Assembly: GCA_032871835.1 (NCBI GenBank)
Contig: CM065296.1
Coordinates: 52,605,288-52,669,287 of the forward strand
Source: Dipteronia dyeriana
Taxonomy: Eukaryota; Streptophyta; Magnoliopsida; Sapindales; Sapindaceae
Length of the DNA: 64,000 bases
Direction of reading: 5' to 3'
In this document: one piece after another, positions 36,095 to 48,150 of the stretch
Layout of the letters: every line of letters starts with the position of its first letter
How positions within the stretch are numbered: the first letter of the stretch is position 1
Program-made: the position numbers and the translations under genes
The notes under the pieces: model-generated
Seen by the model: only the letters and a program-made list of their open reading frames with translations
Database searches by the model: none
What the model was told of the DNA's origin: nothing

Positions 36095-36954
36095 ATCTGA
36101 GTGTAAGAGCATAGTTGCCATCCAGATCTCAATACCAGGAAATAGCTAGGTAGTGCACCTAATGCCTTGGTCAGGATACCACCCCTAAGAAGGATCTTAA
36201 TGTAATAGCCTAGTTGCCATCTTGATCTTAAGACCAGGAAACAGCTAGATAGCGCTCTTGATGCCTTGGTCAGGCTACAACCCCTCATGAAGGGTCTGAG
36301 TGTAATAGTATAGTTTTCATCTAGATCTCAAGACCAGGAAATAGCTAGGTAGCGCTCCTGATGCCTTGGTCAGGCTACCACCCCCAAGAAGGATCTGAGT
36401 GTAAGAGCATTGTTGCCATCCAGATCTCGGGACTAGGATATAGTTAGATAGCCCTCCTAATGCCTTTGTCGGGCTACCATCCCCAAGATGGATTTTAGTG
36501 TAAGAGCATAGTTGCCATCCAGATCTATAGACCAGGAAATAGCTAGATTGCCCTCTTGATGCCTTGGTCGGGCTTTCACCCCTAGAAAGGATCTGAGTGT
36601 AAGAGCATAGTTGCCATCTAGATCTGAAGACCAGGAAATAGCTAGATAGCGCTTCTGATGGCTTGGTCGGGCTACCACCCTTTAAAAGTGTCTGAGTGTA
36701 AGAGCATAGTTGCCATCCAGATCTCAGGACATGGAAAAAGCTAGATAACGCTTATGATGCCTTGATTGAGCTACCACCCCCAAGAAGGGTCTGAGTGTAA
36801 GAGTATAGTTGTCATCCAGATCTCAAGACCAGAAAATAGCTAGGTAGCGCTCCTGATGCCTTGGTCGGGCTACAACCCCAAAGAAGGATCTGAATGTTAG
36901 AGCATAGTTGCCATATATATCTCGATACCAGGAAATAGCTGGATAGCCTTCCTG
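36095..36954 (+). repeat. segmental copy, partner of 34511-35370
   Basis: This is the second copy at offset 1584 bp. Differences are few, for example gattttagtg against gatttgagtg and ggatagcctt against ggatagccct. It ends after the ctcgataccaggaaatagct marker, where the two places continue differently. Confidence 0.85.
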
Positions 36955-39900
36955 ATGCCTTGGTCAAGCTACAACCCCCAAGAAGGATCACGGTGTAAGC
37001 GCATAGTTGCCATCCAGATCTCAAGATCAAGAAATAGCTAGATAGCGCTCCTGATGCCTTGGTTGGACTACCACCCCCAAGAAGGGTCTGAGTGTAAGAG
37101 TATAGTTGTCATCCAGATCTCAAGATTAGGAAATAACTAGGTAGCACTCGTGATGCCTTAGTCGGGCTACAACCCTAAGAAGGATCTAAGTGTCAGAGCA
37201 TAGTTGCCATACAGATCTCAAGACCAAGAAATAGCTAGATAACGCTCCTGATGCCTTGGTCGTTCTACCAACCCCAAGAAGGGTCCGAGTGTAAGAGCAT
37301 AGTTGTCATCAAGATATCAGGAAAAGGAAATAGCTAGATAAAGCTCCTGATGCCTTGGTCGGGCTACCAGCCCTTAGAAGTGTCTAGGTGTAAGAGCATA
37401 GTTGCCATCCAGATCTCAAGACTAGGAAATAGCTACGTAGCGCTCCTGATGCCTTGGTCGGGCTACAACCCCCAAGAAGGTTCTGAGTGTGAGAGCATAG
37501 TTGCCATCCAGATCATAAGACCAGGAAATAGCTAGATAGCCCTCTTGATGCCTTGGTCGGGCTACCAGCCCCATGAAGGATCTGAGTGTAAGAGCATAGT
37601 TGTCATCCAGATCTCAAGACACAGAAATAGCTAGATAGCCTTCTCAAAGCCTTAGTCAGGCTACCACCCCCAAGAAGGATCTGGGTGTAAAAGCATAGTT
37701 TCCATCCAGATCTCAAGACAAAGAAATAGCTAGATAGCGCTCCTGATGACTTGGTCGGGCTACCACCCCCTAGAAGGTTCTGAATGTAAGAGCATAGTGG
37801 CCATCCAGATCTCAAGACCAGGAAATAGCTAGGTAGCCCTCCTGATGCCTTGGTCAGGCTACCATCCTTAAGAAGGATCTGAGTGTAAGAGCATAGTTGC
37901 CATCCAGATCTCAGGACCAGGAAATAGCTAGATAACGCTCCTGATGCCTTGGTCAGGCTACCCCCGTTAAAAGTGTATAAGTGTAAGAGCATTGTTGTCA
38001 TCAAGATCTCAAGACCAGGAAATAGCTAGGTAGCGCTCCTGATGCCTTGGTCGGGCTACAACCCCCAAGAAGGGTCCGAGTGTAAGAGCATAGTCGTCAT
38101 CCAGATCTCAAGAATAGGAAATAGCTAGGTAGCGCTCCTGATTCCTTAGTCGGGCTACAATTCCCAAGAAGGATCCGAATGTGAGAGCATAGTTGCCATC
38201 CAGATCTCTAGACTAGGAAATAGCTAGATAGAACTCCTGATGCCTTGGTCTGGATACCACTCCAAAAAGGATGTGAGTGTCAGAGCATAGTTGCCATCCA
38301 GATCTTAAGATCAGGAAATAGCAAGATAATGCTCCTGATGCCTTGGTCGGGCTACCACCCCTTAGAAGTGTCTAGGTGTAAGAGCATAGTTGCCATCCAG
38401 ATCTCAAGACTAGAAATAGCAACGTAGCGCTCTTGATGCCTTGGTCGGGCTACAACCCCCAAGAAGGATCTGAGTGTGAGAGCATAGTTGCTATCCAGAT
38501 CTTGAGACCAGGAAATAGCTAGATGGCCCTCCTAATGCCTTAGTCGGGCTACCACCCCCAAGAAGGATCTGAGTGTAAGAGCATAGTTGCCATCCAGATC
38601 TCAGGATCAGGAAATAGCAAGATAACGCTCCTGATGCCTTGGTCGGGCTACCACCCCTTAGAAGTGTCTAGGTGTAAGAGCATAGTTGCCATCCAGATCT
38701 CAAGACTAGGAAATAGCAACGTAGCGCTTCTGATGCCTTGGTCGGGCTACAACCCCCAAGAAGGATCTGAGTGTGAGAGCATAGTTGCCATGAAGATCTT
38801 GAGACCAGGAAATAGCTAGATAGCCCTCCCGATGACTTGGTCACGCTACCACCCCCAAGAAAGATCACGGTGTAAGCGCATAGTTGCCATCCAGATCTCA
38901 AGACTAGGAAATAGCTAGGTAGCACTCCTGATGCATTGGTCGGGCAACAACCCTAAGAAGGATCTAAGAGTCAGAGCATAGTTGCCATCCAGATCTCAAG
39001 ACCAAGAAATAGATAGATAGCGCTCCTGATGCCTTGGTCGGGCTACCACCCCCAAGAAGGGTCCGAGTGTAAGAGCATAGTTGTCATCCAGATCTCAAGA
39101 CCAGGAAATCGCGAGGTATCGCTCTTGATGCCTTGGTCGGGATACCATCCCTAAGAAGGATCTGTATGTAAGAGCATAGTTGCCATCCAGATCTCAGGAC
39201 CAGGAAATACAAGATAATGCTCATGATGCCTTGGTCGGGCTACCAAACCTTAGAAGTGCCTAAGTGTAAGAGCATAGTTGTCATCCAGATCTCAAGACCA
39301 GGAAATAGCTCGGTAGAACTCCTGATGCCTTGGTAGGGCTATCACCCCCAAAAAGGATCTGAGTATAAGAGCATAGTTGCCATCCAGATCTCAGGATTAG
39401 GAAATAGCTAGATAAAGCTCCTGATGCCTTGGTCGGGCTACCATCCCTTAGAAGTGTCTAGGTGTAAGAGCATAGTTGCCATCCAGATCTCAAGACTAGG
39501 AAATAGCTACGTAGCGCTCCTGATGCCTTGGTCGGGCTACCACCCCCATGAAGGATCTGAGTGTAAGAGCATAGTTGTCATCCAGATCTCAAGACACAGA
39601 ATTAGCTAGATAGCCCTCTCAAAGCCTTGGTCAGGCTACCACCCCCAAGAAGGATCTGGGTGTAAGAGCATAGTTGCCATCCAGATCTCAAGACAAAGGA
39701 ATAGCAAGATAACGCTTCTGATGCCTTGGTCGGGCTACCACCCCCAAGAAGGTTCTGAGTGTAAAAGCATTGTGGCCCTCCAAATCTCAAGACCAGGAAA
39801 CAGATAGGTAGCCCTCTTGATGCCTTGGTCAGGCTGCCATCCCTAAAAAGGATCTGAGTGTAAGAGCATAGTTGCCATCCAGATGTCAGGACCAGGAAAT

Positions 39901-41824
39901 AGCTAGATAATGCTCCTGATGCCTTGGTCGGGCTACCACCCCTTAGAAGTGTATAGGTGTAAGAGCATAGTTGCCATCCAGATCTCAAGACTAGGAAATA
40001 GCTACGTAGCGTTCCTGATGCCTTGGTCGGGCTACAACCCCCAAAAAGGATCCGAATGTGAGAGCATAGTTTCCATCCAGATCTTGAGACCAGGAAATAG
40101 CTAGATAGAACTCCTGATGTATTGGTCAGGCTAACACCTCTAAAAAGGATATGAGTGTAAGAGCATAGTTGCCATCCAGATCCCAGGATCAGTAAATAGC
40201 TATATAACGCTCATGATGCCTTGGTCGGGCTATTACCCCTTAGAAGTGTCTAAGTTTAAGAGCATAGTTGCCATCCAGATCTCAAGACCAGGAAATAGCT
40301 AGGTAGCGCTCCTGATGCCTTGGTCGGGCTACAACCCCCTAGAAGGATCTGAGTGTGAGAGCATAGTTGCCATCCAGATCTCGAGACCATGAAATAGCTA
40401 GATAACCCTTCTGATGCCTTGGTCGGGCTACCACCCCCAAGAAGGATCTGAGTGTAAGAGCATAGTTACCATCCAGATCTCAGGATCAGGAAATAGCTAG
40501 ATAACGCTCCTGATGCCTTGGTCGGGCTACCACCCCTTAGAAGTGTCTAAGTGTAAGAGCATAGTTGCCATCAAGATCTCAAGACTAGGAAATAGCTAGG
40601 TAGCGCTCCTAATGCCTTGGTAGGGCTACCACCCCTAAGAAGAATCTGAGTGTAAGAGCATAGTTTTCATCCAGATCTCAAGACAAGGAAATAGTTAGAT
40701 AGCCCTCCCAAAGCCCTGGTCAGGCTACCACCCCCAAGAAGGATCTGGGTGTAAGAGCATAGTTGCCATCCAGATCTCAAGACCCAGAAATAGTTAGATA
40801 GCGCTCAAGATGCCTTGGTCGGGCTACCACCACCAAGAAGGGTCTGAGTGTAAGAGCATAGATTTCATCCAGATCCCAAGACTAGGAAATATCTAGGTAG
40901 AGCTTCTGATGCCTTGGTCGAACTACCACTTCTAAGAGGGATCTGAGTGTAAAAGCATCGTTGTCATCCAGATCTCGGGACCTGGAAATAGCTAGATAGC
41001 CCTCCTAATGCCTTGGTATGGCTACCACCCTTAAGATGAATCTGAGTGTAAGAGCAGAGTTGCCATTCAGATCTCAAGACAAGGAAATAGCTAGGTAGCG
41101 CTCCTGATGCCTTGATTGGGCTACCACCATTAAGAAGGATCTGAGTGTAATAGCATAGTTGTCATCCTGATCTCATGACCAAGAAAATAGTCAGGTAGCG
41201 CTCCTAATGCCTTGGTTAGGCTACAACCCCCAAGAAATATAAGAGTGTAAGTGCATAGATTCCATCTAGATCTCGGGACCAGAAAATAGTTAGATAGCAC
41301 AACTGATGCCTTGGTCAGGCTACCACCCCCAAGAAGGGTCTGAGTGTAAGAGCATAGTTGTCTTCCAGATCTCACGACCAGAAAAAAGCTAGATGGAGCT
41401 CCTGATGCCTTGGTCGGGCTACCACCACTAAGAATGATCTAAGTGTAAAAGTATAGTTGCCATCCAGATCTCGTGACCAGAAAATTGCTAGATAGCCCTC
41501 CTAATGCCTTAGTCGGGCTACCACGCTCAAGATGGATCTAAATGTAAGAGCATAGTTACCATCCAGATCTCAAGACCAAGAAATAGCTAGGTAGCGCTCC
41601 TGATGCCTTGGTCGGGCTACCACCCCTAAGAAGGATCTGAGTGAAGAGCATAGTTGTCCTTCAGATCTCAAGACTACAAAATAGCTAGATAGCACTCCTG
41701 ATGCCTTGGTCGGGCTACCACCCCCAAGAAGGATCTAAGTGAAAGAGCATAATTGTCATCCAGATCTCAAGACCAAGAAATAGGTAGATAGCCCTCCCGA
41801 TCCTTTGGTTAGGATACCAACAAC

Positions 41825-41958
41825 AAGAAGGATCTGATTGTAAGAGCATAGTTGCCATCAAGATCTTAAGACCAAGTAAAAACTAGACAGCGCTCCTTAT
41901 GCCATAGTTGGGCTAGTTGCCATCCTGATCTCGATACCAGGAAATAGCTACCAAATCC
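41825..41958 (+). repeat. double deletion within two monomers (134 bp in place of 198)
   Basis: Two aagaagg landmarks are 134 bp apart. At about 41915 ttgggcta runs straight into gttgccatcc, losing about 34 bp. At about 41949 aaatagcta runs straight into ccaaatccaag, losing about 30 bp. In the second case the four bases gcta occur on both sides of the lost interval in a normal array, which fits a deletion by short homology. Confidence 0.85.
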
Positions 41959-42684
41959 AAGAAGGATCTGAGTGTAAGAGCATAGTTGTCATCCGGATCT
42001 CAAGACACGGAAATAGCTAGATAGCCTTCCCGATGCCATGGTCAGGCTACCACCCCAAGAAGGATCTCGGTGAAGGAGCATAGTTTTTGTTCAGATCTCA
42101 AGACCAAGAAATAACTAGATAGCGCTCCTGATGCCTTGGTTGGGCTACCACACCCAAAAAGGGTCTGAATGTAAAAGCATAGTTGTCATCCAGATCTCAA
42201 GACCATGAAATAGCTAGGTAGCGCTTCTGATTCATTGGTCGGGCTACCAACCCTAAGAAGGATCTAAGTGTAAGAGCAAAGTTGCCATCCAGATCTCAGG
42301 ACCAAAAAATAGCTAGATAGGGCTCCTGATGCCTTGGTCGGGCTACCACCCCTCAGAAGGTTCTGAGTGTAAGAGCATAGTAACCATCCAGATCTCAAGA
42401 ACAGGAAATAGCTAGGTAGCGCTCCTGATGCCTTGGTCAGGCCACCATCCCTAAAAAGGATCAGAGTGTAAGAGCATAGTTGCCATCCAGATCTCAAGAC
42501 CAGGAATTAGCTAGATAACGCTCCTGATGCCTTTGTCGAGCTACCACCCCTTAGAAGTGTCTAAGCGTAAGAGCATAGTTGCCATCAAGATCTCAAGACC
42601 AGGAAATAGATAGGTAGCGCTCATGATGCCTTGGTCGGGCTACAACCTCCAAGAAAGATCTGAGTGTGAGAGCATAGTTGCCAT

Positions 42685-42708
42685 CAAGACCTCAAGACCT
42701 CAAGACCA
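42685..42708 (+). repeat. eight-base internal duplication
   Basis: The segment ctcaagac is present twice in a row where other monomers have it once, next to an agatct-to-agacct change. The monomer is therefore 107 bp. Confidence 0.8.
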
Positions 42709-43375
42709 GGAAATAGCTAGATAGCCCTCCTGATGCCTTGGTCGGGCTAACACCCCCAAGAAGGATCTGAGTGCAAGAGCATAGTTTCTATCCAGATCTC
42801 AAGACACGAAAATAGCTAGATAGCCCTCCCGATGCCTTGGTCAGGCTACAACCCCAAAGAAGGATCTGGGTGTAAGAGCATAGTTACCATCCAGATCTCA
42901 AGACCAAGAAATAGCTAGATAGCGCTCCTGATGCCTTTGTCGAGCTACCACCAACAAGAAGGGTCTGAGGGTAAGAGCATAGTTGTCATCCAGATCTCAA
43001 GACCAGAAAATAGCTAGATAGTGCTTCTGATGCCTTGGTCGAGCTACCAACCCAGGAAGGTTCTGAGTGTAAGAGCATAGTTTCCATCTAGATCTCAAGA
43101 CCAGGAAATAGCTAGGTAGCGCTCCTGATGCCTTTGTCTGGCTACCACCCCTAAGAAGGATCTACGTGTAAGAGCATAGTTGCCATCACGATCTCAAGAC
43201 CAGGAAATAGATAGGTAGCGCTCCTGATGCCTTGGTCGGGCTACACCCCAAAGAAGGATCTGAGTGTGAGAGCATAGTTTCCATCAAGATCTCGAGACCA
43301 GGAAATAGCTAGATAGCGCTCCTGATGCCTTGGTCGGCCTACCACCCCCAAGAAGGATCTGAGTTTAAGATCATA

Positions 43376-43392
43376 GTTGCCATCAAGACCAG
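43376..43392 (+). repeat. eight-base deletion removing the AGATCT site
   Basis: The normal ccatccagatctcaagacc reads ccatcaagacc here, eight bases shorter. The atc triplet flanks the lost segment. This removes the otherwise conserved AGATCT. Confidence 0.85.
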
Positions 43393-45107
43393 GAAATAGC
43401 TAGGTAGCGCACCTGATGCCTTGGTCGGGCTACCACCTTTAAGAAGGATCCGAGTGTAAAAGCATAGTTGCCATCCAAATCTCAGGACTAGGAAAAAGCT
43501 AGATAGCACTCCTGATGCCTTGGTCGGGCTAACATCCTAGGAAGGTTCTGAGTGTAAGAGCGTAGTTTTCATCAAGATCTCAAGACCAGGAAATAGCTAG
43601 GTTGCGCTCCTGATGCCTTGGTCGGGTTACAACCCCTAAGAAGGATCTAAGTGTAAGAGCATAGTTGCCATCAAGATCTCAAGACCAGAAAATAGCTAGG
43701 TAGCGCTCCTGATGCCTTGGTCAGGCTACAACCCCTAAGAAGGATCTGAGTGTAAGAGCATAGTTGCCATCCAGATCTCAGAATCAGGAAATAGCTAGAT
43801 AACGCTCAGGATGCCTTGGTCGGGCTACAACCCCTTAGAAGTGTTTAAATGTAAGAGTATAGTTGCCATCCAGATCTCAAGACCAGGAAATAGCTAGGTA
43901 GCGCTCCTGATGCCTTGGTCGGTCTACAACATCCAAGAAGGATCTGTTTGTGAGAGCATAGTTTCCATCCAGATCTCGAGACCAGGAAATAGCTAGATAG
44001 CCCTCCTGATGCCTTGGTCGGGTTACCACCCCCAAGAAGGATCAGAGTGTAAGAGCATAGTTGTCATCCAGATCTCAAGACACGGAAATAGCTAGATAGC
44101 CCTCCCAAAGCCTTGGTCAGGCTACCACCCCCAAGAAGGATCTGGGTGTAAAAGCATAGATGAAATCAGAATCTCAAGACCAAGAAATAGCTAGATGGCG
44201 CTCTTTATGCCTTGGTCAGGCTACCACCACCAAGAAGGGTCTGAGTGTAAGAGCATAGTTGTCATCCAGATCTCAAGACCAGGAAAAAGCTAGGTAGTGC
44301 TCATGATGCCTTGGTCTGGCTACCACAATTAAAAAGGATCTGAGTGTAAGAGCTTAGTTTCCATCTAGATCTCTAGACCAGGAAATAGCTAGATAGCCCT
44401 CCTGATGCCTTGGTCTGGCTACCACCCCCAAGAACGATCTTAGTGTAACAGCATAAGTGTCATCCAGATCTAAAGATATGGGAGTAGCTAGAGAGCGCTA
44501 CCGATGCCTTGGTCAGGCTTCCACCCCCAAGAAGGATCTAGGTGTAAGAGCATAGTTGCCATCCAGATTTCAAGACCAAGAAATAGCTAGATAGCGCTCC
44601 TGATGCCCTTGTCGGGCTACCACCTCTAAGAAGGATCTGAGTGTAAGAGCATAGTTGCCATCAACATCTCATGACCAGGAAATAGCTAGGTAGCACTCCA
44701 GATGCCTTGGTCGGGCTACCACCCCTATGAAGGATCCGAGTGTAAGAGCATTGTTGCCATCCATATCTCAGGACTAAAAAACAACTAGATAGCGTTCCTG
44801 ATGCCTTGGTTGGGCTACCACCCCCAAAAAGAGACTAAGGGTAAGAGCATAGTTGCCATCAAGATCTCAAGACCAGAAAATAGCTAGATAGCCCTCCTGA
44901 TGCCTTTGTCGAGCTACCATCCCATGAAGGTTCTAAGTGTAAGAGGATTGTTTCCATCAAGATCTCAAGACCAGGAAGTAGTTAGGTAGCGCTCCTGATG
45001 CCTTAGTCGGGCTACCACCCTAAAGAAGGATCTGAGTGTAAGAGCATAGTTGCCATCCAGATCTCAAGACCAGGAAATAGCTAGACAGCACTCCAGATGC
45101 CTTGGTC

Positions 45108-45167
45108 GAGATACAACCCCTTAGAAATGTATAAATGTAAGAGCATAGTGCTTCAGATGCCTTGGTC
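45108..45167 (+). repeat. 60 bp short monomer, occurrence 1
   Basis: The copy runs from gagatacaac through ttagaaatgtataaatg and gagcatagtg to gccttggtc. The 39 bp interval that normally lies between catagt and gctcc (from tgccatcc to gatagc) is missing. The following monomer has ccacaattaaaaagg and gtgtagagctt, the latter one base short. Confidence 0.92.
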
Positions 45168-45858
45168 GGGCTACCACAATTAAAAAGGATCTGAGTGTAG
45201 AGCTTAGTTGCCATCCAGATCTCGAGACCAGAAAATTGCTAGATAGCCCTCCTGATGCTATGGAGGGCTACCACCCCCAAGAACGATCTAAGTGTAAGAG
45301 CATAAGTGTCATCCAGATCTCAAGACACGGAAATAGCAAGATAGACCTACCGATGCCTTGGTCAGGCTAACACCCCCAAGAAGGATCTGGGTGTAAGAGC
45401 ATAGTTGCCATCCAGATCTCAAGACCAAGAAATAGCTAGATAGCGTTCCTGATGCCTTGGTCGGGCTACGACCCCCAAGAAAGTTCTGAGTGTAAGAGCG
45501 TAGTTGCAATCCAGATCTTATGACCAGGTAATAGCTAGGTAGCACTCTTGATGCCTTGGTTGGGCTAAAACCCCTAAGAAGGATCTGAGTGTAAGAACAT
45601 AGTTGCCATCCAGATCTCACGACCAGAAAATAGCTAGACAGCGCTCTTGATATCTTGGTCGGGCTAAAACCCTCAAAAAGGGTCTGAGTGTAAGAGCATA
45701 ATTGTCATCCAGATCTCAAGACCAGGAAATAGCTAGGTAGCGCTTCTGATGCTTCGGTCGGGCAACCATCCCTAAGAAGGGTCTGAGTGTAAGAGTATAG
45801 TTGCCATCCAGATATCAAGACCAGTAAATAGCTAGACAGCGCTCCAGATGCCTTGGTC

Positions 45859-45918
45859 GAGATACAACCCCTTAGAAATGTATAAATGTAATAGCATAGT
45901 ACTCTATATGCCTTGGTC
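45859..45918 (+). repeat. 60 bp short monomer, occurrence 2
   Basis: It has the same 39 bp loss as at 45108. Local changes are taatagcatagtactctatatg. It forms a pair with the copy 356 bp downstream. Confidence 0.92.
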
Positions 45919-46214
45919 TGGCTACCACAATTAAAAAGGATCTGAGTGTAGAGCTTAGTTGCCATCCAGATCTAGAGACCAGAAAATTGCTAGATAGCCC
46001 TCCTGATGCCTTGGTCGGGCTACCACCCCCAAGAACGATCTAAGTGTAAGAGCATAGTTGCCATCCAGATCTCAGAATCAGGAAATAGCTAGATAACGCT
46101 CCTGATGCCTTGGTCGGGCAACAACCCCTTAGAAGTGTCTAAATGTAAGAGCATAGTTGTCATCCAGATCTCAAGACCAGGAAATAGCCAGACAGCGCTC
46201 CAGATGCCTTGGTC

Positions 46215-46274
46215 GAGATACAACCCCTTAGAAATGTATAAATGTAAGAGCATAGTGCTCCAGATGCCTTGGTC
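46215..46274 (+). repeat. 60 bp short monomer, occurrence 3
   Basis: It lies 356 bp after occurrence 2. The 356 bp equals this 60 bp copy plus three monomers of 98, 99 and 99 bp. Confidence 0.92.
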
Positions 46275-47100
46275 GGGCTACCACAATTAAAAAGGATCTG
46301 AGTGTAGAGCTTAGTTGCCATCCAGATCTCGAGACCAGAAAATTACTAGATAACCCTCCTGATGCCTTGGTCGGGCTACCACCCCCAAGAACGATCTAAG
46401 TGTAAGAGCATAAGTGTCATCCAGATCTCAAGATACGGAAATAGCTAGATAGCCCTACCGATGCCTTGGTCAGGCTACCACCCCCAAGAAGGATCTGGGT
46501 GTAAGAGCATAGTTGCCATCCAGATCTCAAGACCAAGAAATAGATAGATAGTGTTCCTGATGCCTTGGTCGGGCTACGACCCCCAAGAAAGTTCTAAGTG
46601 TAAGAGCGTAGTTGTAATCCAGATCTTATGACCAGGAAATAGCTAGGTAGCACTCCTGATGCCTTGGTTGGGATACAACCCCTAAGAAGGATCTGAGAGT
46701 AAGAACATAGTTGCCATCCAGATCTCACGACCAGAAAATAGCTAGACAGCGCTCTTGATGTCTTGGTCAGGCTAAAACCCCCAAAAAGGGTCTGAGTGTA
46801 AGAGCATAATTGTCATCCAGATCTCAAGACCAGGAAATAGCTAGGTAGCGCTCCTGATGCCTTGGTCGGGCTACCACCCCTAAGAAGGATCTAAATGTAA
46901 GAGCATAGTTGCCATCCATATCTCAGGAATAGGAAATAGCTAGATAGCGCTCCTGATACCTTGGTCGGGCTACCACCCCCAAGTTGGGTATGAGTGCAAG
47001 AGCATAGTTGTCATCCAGATCTCAAGACAAGGAAATAGCCAGATAGCGCTCCTGATTCCTTGGTCGGACTACCACCCCCAAGAAGGTTCTGAGTGTAAGA

Positions 47101-48150
47101 GCATAGTTGTCATCCAGATCTCAAGACCAGGAAATAGCTAGGTAGCGCTCCTGATGCCTTGGGCAGGCTACCATAATTAAAATGGAATTGAATGTAAGAG
47201 CATAGTTGCCATCCAGATCTCAGGACTAGGAAATAGCTAGATATCGCTCATGATGCCTTGATCATGCTACCACCCCCAAGAAAGGTCTGAGTGTAAAGCA
47301 TAGTTGCCATCCATATCTCGATACCAGGAAATAGCTAGATAGCCCTCCTGATGCGTTGGTCGGGCTACCACCCCCAAGAAGGATCTAAGTGTAAAAGCAA
47401 AGCAGTCATCCAGATCTCAAGACACGAAAATAGCTAGATAGCCCTCCCGATGCCTTGGTCAGGCTACCACCCCCAAGAAGGATCACGGTGTTAAAGCATA
47501 GTTGCCATCCAGATCTCAAGAATAAGAAATAGCCAGATAGCGCTCATTATGCCTTGGTAGGGCTGCCACCCCTAAGAAGGGTCTGAGTGTAAGAGCATAG
47601 TTTCCATCCAGATCTCAGGACAAGGAAATAGCTAGATAGCGCTCCTGATGCTTTTATCGAGCTACCACCCTTAAGAAGGTTATGAGTGTAAGAGCATAGT
47701 TGTCATCCAGATCACAAGACATGGAAATAGCTGGATAGTCCTCTTGATGCCTCGGTCAGGCTACCACCCCCAAGAAGGATCTCGGTGTTAGAGCATAGTT
47801 GCCATCCTGATCTCAAGACTAAGAAATAGCTAGATAGCGCTCCTAATACCTTGGTCAGGCTACCACCCCTAAGAAGGATCTGACTGTAAGAGCATAGTTG
47901 CCATCCAAATCTCAGGACCAGGAAATAGTTAGATAGCACTCCTGATACCTTGGTCGGGCTACCACCCCCAAGTTGGGTTTGAGTGTAAGAGCATAGTTGT
48001 CATCCAGATATTAAGACCAAGAAATAGCTAGATAGCGCTCCTGATGCCTTTGTCGGGCTACCACCCCAAGAAAGTTCTGAGTGTAAGAGCATAGTTGTCA
48101 TCCGGATCTCAAGACCAGGAAATAGCTAGATAGCCCTCCTAATGCCTTGA
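47101..48150 (+). repeat. dispersed copy, partner of 55353-56500
   Basis: Linked markers (ttgggcaggctacc then taattaaaatgga, gatatcgctcatgatgcc, gatcacggtgtt, ctggatagtcctcttgatg, ctgactgtaag) recur at an offset of 8252-8253 bp up to about 47830, and at about 8352 bp after it. The change of offset equals one extra monomer in the right-hand copy. Confidence 0.85.

Larger units (their letters stand above)
31165..45000. repeat. diverged central region
   Basis: No gene is present. Monomers here are more varied than in the triplicated block to the left. Features are a 792-bp-spaced motif set (32.4-34.3 kb), a copy pair 1584 bp apart (34.5 and 36.1 kb), a tagaagtgtctaggtg monomer type returning near 37375, 38361, 38657 and 39447, and several monomers with internal deletions or a small duplication (32067, 41825, 42685, 43381). 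Marker variants gained here, such as caattaaaaagg, become common to the right. Confidence 0.85.
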
